23,597 nucleotides of DNA from Chara braunii. Taxonomy: Eukaryota; Streptophyta; Charophyceae; Charales; Characeae. The stretch is from assembly GCA_003427395.1 (NCBI GenBank), contig BFEA01000073.1, positions 3,744,469-3,768,065 of the forward strand, given 5' to 3'. Position numbers and translations under genes: made by a program. Shown piece by piece: positions 18,176-23,597 of this stretch (its first letter is position 1; every line of letters begins with the position of its first letter). The notes under the pieces are model-generated. The model worked only from the letters and a program-made list of their open reading frames with translations, did no database searches and was not told where the DNA came from.

Positions 18176-18505
18176 GACTGAGTGTTGTCGTGTTGTTTGT
18201 TGTGTGTCGTTTTGTGAGAGTGTGTGTATTTTTATTTTTATGTTCGTAGAGTGAAGTATGCGTGGTGTGTGGGATACGTCATAGTCGACTGACGACGAGT
18301 CGCGCTTGAGACCTCAGCCCCCCAAGACGTCGGTTCGTGTGTGGGTCCGATAGAGGCGTAAAACGACGCATACCCCTATGCTACAACAAACGAGAAACGC
18401 CCTCGGCTGGTCTACCTCTGCGATTGCAACTGATTCACTTTCGTAATGTGGACTGGTAGCTCGGGGGGGATACACCCACCAAAGGGAGGTGGGGGTAAGT
18501 TGTGC

Positions 18506-18542
18506 CTCGCGTAGGCTCTATCCTGTCGTAGAGGCTTGCGAG
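18506..18542 (+). ncRNA. Two-part hairpin in block H of unit 2
   Basis: CTCGCG (18506-18511) pairs with TGCGAG (18537-18542, one G-T pair). Inside it, CTCTA (18516-18520) pairs with TAGAG (18529-18533) around the unchanged loop TCCTGTCG. Unit 1 has CCCTA/TAGGG at the same place: a C-G pair exchanged for T-A. Confidence 0.65.
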
Positions 18543-18685
18543 AGGTATGGCTGGCGCACCCAGTCGGAGCAGCTTGCGAAAGCTCCATGTGTGTTTGCGA
18601 CGAGGATCAGACCGACTCTTGCGTGACGCGACCTGGAGGGTCCCGCCCCGCTTGTGCGGTTTTGGACCGATGCGCTCGACAACGT

Positions 18686-18900
18686 AACGACGGCAAACAC
18701 TGGCCAACGTCTTTTGGAAGCCCATATGATCGACATTTGCTTGGATATGGAACTCAGCTACAGCCTCTACACGGAGCTGTCCAATGGAGGGAACGCATAT
18801 ACGTGGTTCTCGCTGACCAGACCAACCATGCTAGTACACGAGACCGTTCTCACCGAGGGAGTATGAAGGAACGGTTTTGGCACACCGCAATGTCACATGG
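18686..18900 (-). pseudogene. Integrase N-terminal zinc-binding segment, cut after its histidines
   Basis: Following RNase H, the translation reads RICVPSIGQL, EFHIQANVDH, MGFQKTLASVCRRY. The two metal-binding histidines are encoded at 18747-18749 and 18726-18728, with six residues between them, as in Ty3/gypsy integrases. The CxxC half is absent here. Fourteen residues after the second histidine the reading enters the element terminus at 18685. Confidence 0.85.
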
Positions 18901-19029
18901 ATGTCGTGATAGTCTGGGCAGTGGCGATACTGAATGCGATATGCGTCGACCACCGACTGATCAACGGTGATGATCGAGATAGCAAAAAGATAGATGGGTT
19001 CCTGATTGTAATCAGGACGTTGTGACAAG

Positions 19030-19574
19030 GCATCGGCGATGCGGTTCGTTTCATCCTTGATAGGCCGAGTGGTGAAACTGAACTCAAATAAGTCACGCCA
19101 CCAAAGTGTCTTTCGAGAGGAAAAATTTGGCTTCTTGAGAAAAGTTTGGATAACAGAGTTATCCGAATGCACCGCGAAGGGCGTCCCGTGCAGGTAATGA
19201 CGTCAGTGTCTAGTAGCATAAACTACTGCGAGAACCTCACGTTCATCGGCAGCGTAGTTTATCTCGGTAGGCAATAATAGACGGGAGTAAAAGGCGATCC
19301 AGCAATCCCCAACACAAGCCTCGACAGTCTTATCCTCCAAAATGGTCGGAGAGTAAATAACGGGTGGACTGTAAGTTGATGGAAGTGGTAGAAGAATATG
19401 CTTCAGTTGAGAAGCAGTGTTAAGAGAAAAGGGAAGAAAGTAGGGAACGTGGCGATAAAGAGGAGTGAGAAACACCTGAGAAAGTACAACTCTTATTGCA
19501 AAATATGACATATCGGTGGTGACTATGAAGGGACGATCAAAATCGGTGAGGCGAGGAACCAACGCAGAAGTCAT
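19030..19574 (-). pseudogene. RNase H domain
   Basis: Acidic active-site residues are visible: Asp in FIVTTDMS (near 19514), Glu in YAADEREVLAVVYA (near 19232), Asp in MHSDNS (near 19163) and Asp in NRIADALS (near 19034). This domain removes the RNA strand during reverse transcription. A break near 19172-19205 separates the two ORF pieces. Confidence 0.88.
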
Positions 19575-19599
19575 CGCCTTCTTGAGGACACGAAAAACA

Positions 19600-20530
19600 T
19601 CTTCCCATAAGGGTGTCCAAAGCCATTGCAGGTTCTTCCGAAAGAGGGTGGAGGCAAGGACTTAAAGAGTAGCTGGCATATCCTCGGATGATGTTATTGT
19701 AGTAACTCGTGAGTACGAGGAAACTGCGAAGCTGCTTGCTGAATGTGGGGACGGGCCACTCCGCAACAACAGTGATCTTCAAATCGTCCATAAAGAGACC
19801 CTGATCAGACACATGGTGTCCTAAAAATCCACTTTGCGTAGGGCAAAGCGGCACTTACTAAGCTTGGTGTAGAAGCCATGCTTGTGTAAGCGTTGAAGAA
19901 CATCGCGAAAGAGTCTGACATGGTCTTCTAAGGTACGATTGTAGACCAAGATATCGTCCAGATACATGAGAACGTACTCTTCAAGGATGTCCCTAAGGAT
20001 ATCGTTCATCGCCGTCTGGAAGTTACCAGGTGCGTTGGTGAGGCCAAATGACATCACCGTGAACTCGTACTGGCCGAAGAGCTATCTGAAGGCGCTCTTC
20101 GACTGATCCTCTGCGGCAATGAGGATCTGATGGTAACCAATCCGAAGATCGGTCTTCATAAAGAAGTTATTGTCGATCAAACGGTCAAACAACTCATCCG
20201 CGTGATGCATGAGATAGTTGTTCATAACCGTGTAATGGTTAAGGCCGCAATAATCGGTGCAGAGGTGGAAAGTTTCATCCACTTTGCGAGCAAAGAGGGC
20301 GGGTGCACCCTAGGGGGAGTTATTGGGTTGTCGAAGGAGTTCCTCAAACTGATGTTTGAGTTCCGTCGCCTTCGCAATCAAGAGTCCGTAGAGTGCCTTA
20401 TGGTGGACGCGATAGTTACACACGAGATAGATAGAATGCTCAACACCTCGCATTGGAGGGATTCCAATGTATGAGAAATACGGAGGAAAGACGTCATGGT
20501 ATTCTCGAATCAGGTTACGAACGACGAACT
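19600..20530 (-). pseudogene. Reverse transcriptase domain
   Basis: It begins with LIREYHDVFP (near 20510) and GIPPMRGVEHSI, followed by CTDYCGLNHYTV, motif A TDLRIGYHQI (Asp at 20148-20150), MSFGLTNAPGNFQTAMND and the catalytic MYLDDILVY (YLDD at 19953-19964), then LSKCRFALRKVDF and FLGHHVSDQG. An in-frame stop lies at about 20082 between AFR and LFGQYEF, and the frame shifts near 19825-19855. Both catalytic motifs survive, so the decay is moderate. Confidence 0.93.
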
Positions 20531-20959
20531 CTAAGTCCATCGTGAACCGCACGAGTTTCTCGGTGTCTACGTCGGCACGGGACATATGTGGATTTGCCGG
20601 TGGACGACAAAGGAACCTAGGATGTCGAAGGGGTATCCGTAGACTGAGAGGTGAATGTAGAGAAGCGAGCCGCGAAAATGGAGGAAGGTCCAGGGGATCG
20701 GGCTCCAAGAAGATGAGATCAACTAATGGACAGAGGGGATTGTACTCAGGAAGATCCATGACATTCACCGAGTAAGGGTGACGCCTCCCGACGCAGGAAG
20801 TGAGTGAACTGGCAGGAAGTAGTGAAGGCGATGCCCNGGTGGGATCCCNCGGGACACGGGTCCTAGGGAGGTAGGTCGGNAAGTGTGTCGCTNGTGGTAC
20901 CAATGAACGGGACTCTATAGGTCTGACCACACTTCGTTTTGAGAACGACCTCGATCGCC

Positions 20960-21240
20960 TATGCCACGAAACTTGCAAGACTAAAGGATAAAATCGTACC
21001 CAGTTACCAACATATCGAAGTATGTGGAGGAATGGTAAAGGCGAGGCGCCTTAGTACTATCCGGCAGTTGAGAGGGTGAGGACGAAGTGGAGGTCTAATC
21101 GAAGAAGCGTTGCATCTTGTTATCTCCGAGGGTAACGAAAATAGGAGAGCGAGACCCAGAGGTGGCTAGACAAGATTCCTCAACCACAAGGGGGTGAATG
21201 AAATCGCACAGCGAGTCGGAGTTACACAACGTGCGATATA
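20960..21240 (-). pseudogene. Retroviral-type aspartic protease remnant
   Basis: LCNSDSLCDFIHPLVVEE (from about 21226) aligns with the usual DSGA-x-NFI active-site region, but the catalytic DSG reads NSD (21215-21223). FVTLGDNKMQ follows, and further on TYFDMLVTGYDFIL with a stop where GMPWL usually begins. The key Asp is lost or displaced, so the protease would be inactive. Confidence 0.65.
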
Positions 21241-21649
21241 TCCTCGTAGATATCCCAAGGCGAATGAGAATGATGGGGAGGGTGCGATCAGAGTCTGAGA
21301 GCAAAGCGAGAAAACGACGCATGACGTTTACGTGTCTCGTGAGGCTCTCGTAAGGAGCTTGAAGAATACTCAAATCCAGGAGAGACGACGCAACATCCTC
21401 GCGAGTCACCAACTGAGCACTAAAACAAATTATGCAAATAGTGCGACACGTCGAAAGTCTCGAAGGGGAAGGGCTAAACGTGGCGGTTGGTTGTGAGACA
21501 GACGGTACCTCGCCAGACGACGGGGTAGAGAGAACTACGTATGTCGTGCCCCAAGGATCCTCTGGTGTGGTAGCCAAAGGGGCTAACCACGACTCAGTGG
21601 TCGGGAAGCCGGCCTCATACAAGATCTCAACGGTACACTGCACTATGGC

Positions 21650-23477
21650 TAGCTAGATGACGTTGGTCGGGGGGCGCCGGAGAGCAACTGCGATCGACGC
21701 TGACGAGATAGTAACAATTGAGGGTGGCATGGTATGGGCACCACGAAGAGGTTTGACCATCCTAACGGCAACGGCTACAACTGCGACGGGTCTCGACACT
21801 CGAGACCCCTTATCGGGTGTCAAGGCACCACGAGGAGGGACAAAACCCTGCGGGAGGTCCACATGAGGAATGACGAATGTGAGGGTACTGGGTTGTGCGA
21901 ACCGGCTGTGAGCATGACCCATAGCGGATATGACCATCCGTTGACAATCAGTCATCGGTACAGTCTCGATATCCAAACAATACTGGATGACGTCCCGAAG
22001 ATCGAGATTCTGAAGAGCGTCCCCAAGGTTAGGGTCAAGCTCGACCGAAGTGTCATCGTGGTATTCGAGTGCATTGTAGGGTCGAGAAAAGGAAGTTGTG
22101 GGACGAGCCGGGCGGCTGAAAAGACAAGTGAAAGAGGATCGACCACGAGCGGTACCTCAAGATTGGGTGGTCGTGTCACGCGAAGAGGACAGAGTGCAGC
22201 CTTTGGTGCTGATGAGCAGCCTCGTAGGCCTGCTCAGCCGAGGAGAAAGTCTTCCGCCATAACTCTATGCGGTAGTCCTCTGGGAGGCTGACAAAAAAGT
22301 CATCGTGAGAGTCGTCTCGGGCAGAATGTCTCATCACATGTAAGGCGACCGTCTTGGACCACCCGAATGTAACGCTCCAAGTCGGACAGTGTGGTGGATC
22401 TGGACTATTGGGTCTGGTTGACTCGATCTAAGGCATCGGCCATGTCATGCCGAACGCCAAACGATCCTAGTGAATATGCCTCGCAATTTGCTTGCGAGCA
22501 TAGAGCACCACAGGTATTGACTGAAGGTCGTTAGTGTCACTAAGTGTTTGGCTATCTGCATCCAATGCGACACACGAAGAGTGCCATCGTAGTCAGGTAT
22601 AATCGACAGGCGCACAAGAGGTGGTTAGTTGTGTTGACGACGAGGGAGAGAGGCTAAGGTGTCTGCACTACTGCGGCAAAAGTTGGGGCCGGTGCAGCGG
22701 TACAAGTGAATGTCAGTTGTGGGTTGTACATGTTGGTGGGGAGACCAGCAAAGGTGGAGGCGACGACCCCGAGCTACTGTGATGGAGTGGTAAGGTAAAA
22801 TGGCAGAGGGGGGGGAGCAGGTCGAGGGAAACGAGCTTGCATGACAGAGGTGTAAGGGGGGTAGAAGAAGAAGAAGGGTGAGTAGGTTGTGAAGGGTGAG
22901 GTTGTTTGAGAGTACGTATCTCTGCCTCGATTTGCGGCAGCGTGGCCTGCAAGGTAGCCACTCGTTGGGTGCGCGAGGTCCGAGGTGGAGGAGTCGGAGA
23001 GGGTACCCTAGCAGGGGAAGGAGTAACGAACTTAAGGGTGCCCTGAGGTAGGAGTGAGGAGATAGAAGAAGAAGGGAAAGCTCCGAGCCGTAATGTCGCA
23101 GTCAGTGCGGGTAGCTGGAGAGCAGCACCAAGATGAGTACATGAGACTGTCGGGTCAGATACCGGTATCTGGGCGGCAACATCTACGACAGTGGCCGAAG
23201 CGGTAGGGGGGGCGAGGGCCGATGGAGGTGCCGCGACAAGCAGTATGGTCTGAGCAGTAGGGGCACTCACCACTGTCGAGGGGGAGTACTGAGCCCAAGC
23301 TGAACCTCCGCCCAAGTCTCCGTATTTTGAGTTTTGGGGAACCGGGCTGTGAGCCGGTTGGGGAGAGAGAAGAGGAGTGGTAAGGGAAATGATGAGGAGA
23401 ACCCTTGAGGCGGTGGACGACAAGGGCGAGTGCATGTAGTTGTCTACAAGCGCAAACACGTCAAGCCATGCTTGCAT
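21650..23477 (-). pseudogene. gag-like region
   Basis: The upstream ORF (22713-23477, 254 aa) is Pro/Ser/Thr-rich with a likely coiled coil at residues 168-192 (QRVATLQATLPQIEAEIRTL). Further on (about 22196-22310), after frame breaks, the segment FFVSLPEDYRIEL then SAEQAYEAAHQHQRLHSVLF looks like the end of a gypsy capsid domain. I see no CCHC zinc knuckle. The assignment rests mainly on position before the protease and on this segment. Confidence 0.6.
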
Positions 23478-23597
23478 ATGTGCGAGGAGGGCGAGGAGGA
23501 TGGTATTTAAGTCCCTAGGGGCCGGACCCTATGCCGCCGCCGGAACGGGCGCTAGAGAGGTGGATGACACCGCAACGATCTCCTCAGGTATGCTCTT

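Larger units (their letters stand above)
4856..18685 (+). mobile_element. 13.8-kb insertion in the gypsy integrase: nested noncoding elements A and B
   Basis: Both edges coincide with the interruption of the gypsy integrase zinc-binding domain. The left edge reads ACGTTGTCG (4856-4864) and the right edge CGACAACGT (18677-18685), a perfect 9-bp inverted pair. Inside, the left-end motif recurs at 5340 and the right-end motif at 12741, giving the order left, left, right, right, as expected for one copy nested inside another rather than tandem duplication. Copy A would be 4856-5339 plus 12742-18685 (about 6.4 kb) and copy B 5340-12741 (about 7.4 kb). No transposase, RT or other domain is seen, so any mobility would depend on an outside enzyme. 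I cannot find a clear target-site duplication; the flanks show only TTA (4852-4854) against TAA (18685-18687). The superfamily is unknown. Confidence 0.6.
14740..18685 (+). other. Structured unit 2 (noncoding)
   Basis: The counterpart of 8290-12741 in the same order: leader (14740-15085), hairpin array (15323-16077), block C (16120-16350), five ~123-bp repeats (16350-16925), blocks E and F (16925-17735), a single block G (17740-18175) and block H (18175-18685). By eye it is diverged enough from unit 1 for stems to be compared, but gaps are few. It is generally more AT-rich than unit 1 in the array and repeat blocks. It ends at the junction with the gypsy integrase. Confidence 0.6.
18686..23597 (-). 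pseudogene. Ty3/gypsy retrotransposon, 5' part: gag to start of integrase (decayed)
   Basis: On the minus strand, from the right window edge downwards, gag-like, protease, reverse transcriptase, RNase H and integrase N-terminal coding segments follow in the canonical Ty3/gypsy order, broken by stops and frameshifts. It ends exactly where the 13.8-kb insertion begins. The 5' LTR and the primer-binding site must lie beyond the window. The element copied itself through an RNA intermediate when active; this copy cannot. The rest of its pol lies at 3474-4855. Confidence 0.92.

Noticed and set aside
8290-18685. Units 1 and 2 as the two LTRs of one giant LTR retrotransposon
   Set aside because: They are strongly diverged, the 2-kb DNA between them has no gag-pol, and the paired left-end motifs at 4856 and 5340 fit nesting better.
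8290-18685. Simple tandem duplication
   Set aside because: It would give the end order left, right, left, right; the observed order is left, left, right, right.
21734-22291. 185-aa plus-strand ORF
   Set aside because: It is antisense to the gag-like region of the gypsy element and has no domain.

Overview
The window is eukaryotic genomic DNA that consists almost entirely of repeats. No intact protein-coding gene is visible. A decayed Ty3/gypsy chromovirus-type retrotransposon, a U6 snRNA-like sequence and long purine satellite and microsatellite tracts suggest a large, repeat-rich genome. A plant or streptophyte alga fits best, but this is an inference and the species cannot be read from the window. 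Four single N bases (20837, 20849, 20880, 20893) show that it comes from a draft assembly.

Layout: 1-235 nondescript; 236-2280 a strand-asymmetric purine (G/A) satellite in which a ~38-bp core recurs about twelve times; 2281-3473 noncoding flank, possibly the 3' LTR of the gypsy element; 3474-4855 (minus) the 3' part of a broken gypsy pol (integrase CPTC, catalytic core, chromodomain); 4856-18685 a 13.8-kb block without recognisable protein genes; 18686-23597 (minus) the 5' part of a broken gypsy element (gag, protease, RT, RNase H, start of integrase).

The gypsy halves have the same orientation and complementary content. The right half stops just after the two histidines of the integrase zinc-binding domain, and the left half starts just before its two cysteines. 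The simplest reading is one element interrupted by the 13.8-kb block. That block looks like two members of one large noncoding element family, one nested in the other. Copy A is 4856-5339 plus 12742-18685. Copy B, 5340-12741, sits inside copy A. Both share a left end (a 9-bp terminal motif followed by a hairpin) and a ~4-kb right part that I call the structured unit (unit 1: about 8290-12741; unit 2: about 14740-18685). Their interiors differ: B carries the U6-like sequence and a CTG-rich tract, A carries an (AG)22 microsatellite.

The most striking signal is in the structured unit. Each copy has an array of 9-10 hairpins with a nearly invariant 12-nt apical loop (GTTTCTAAGATG), a closing ATT/AAT, an unpaired G on the 3' side, and stem arms that differ from hairpin to hairpin yet stay complementary. 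Positionally equivalent hairpins in the two units also differ by compensating changes, and several further hairpins downstream do the same. This is the pattern expected of a long structured noncoding RNA, perhaps a multivalent platform for an RNA-binding protein. Its function is unknown to me.
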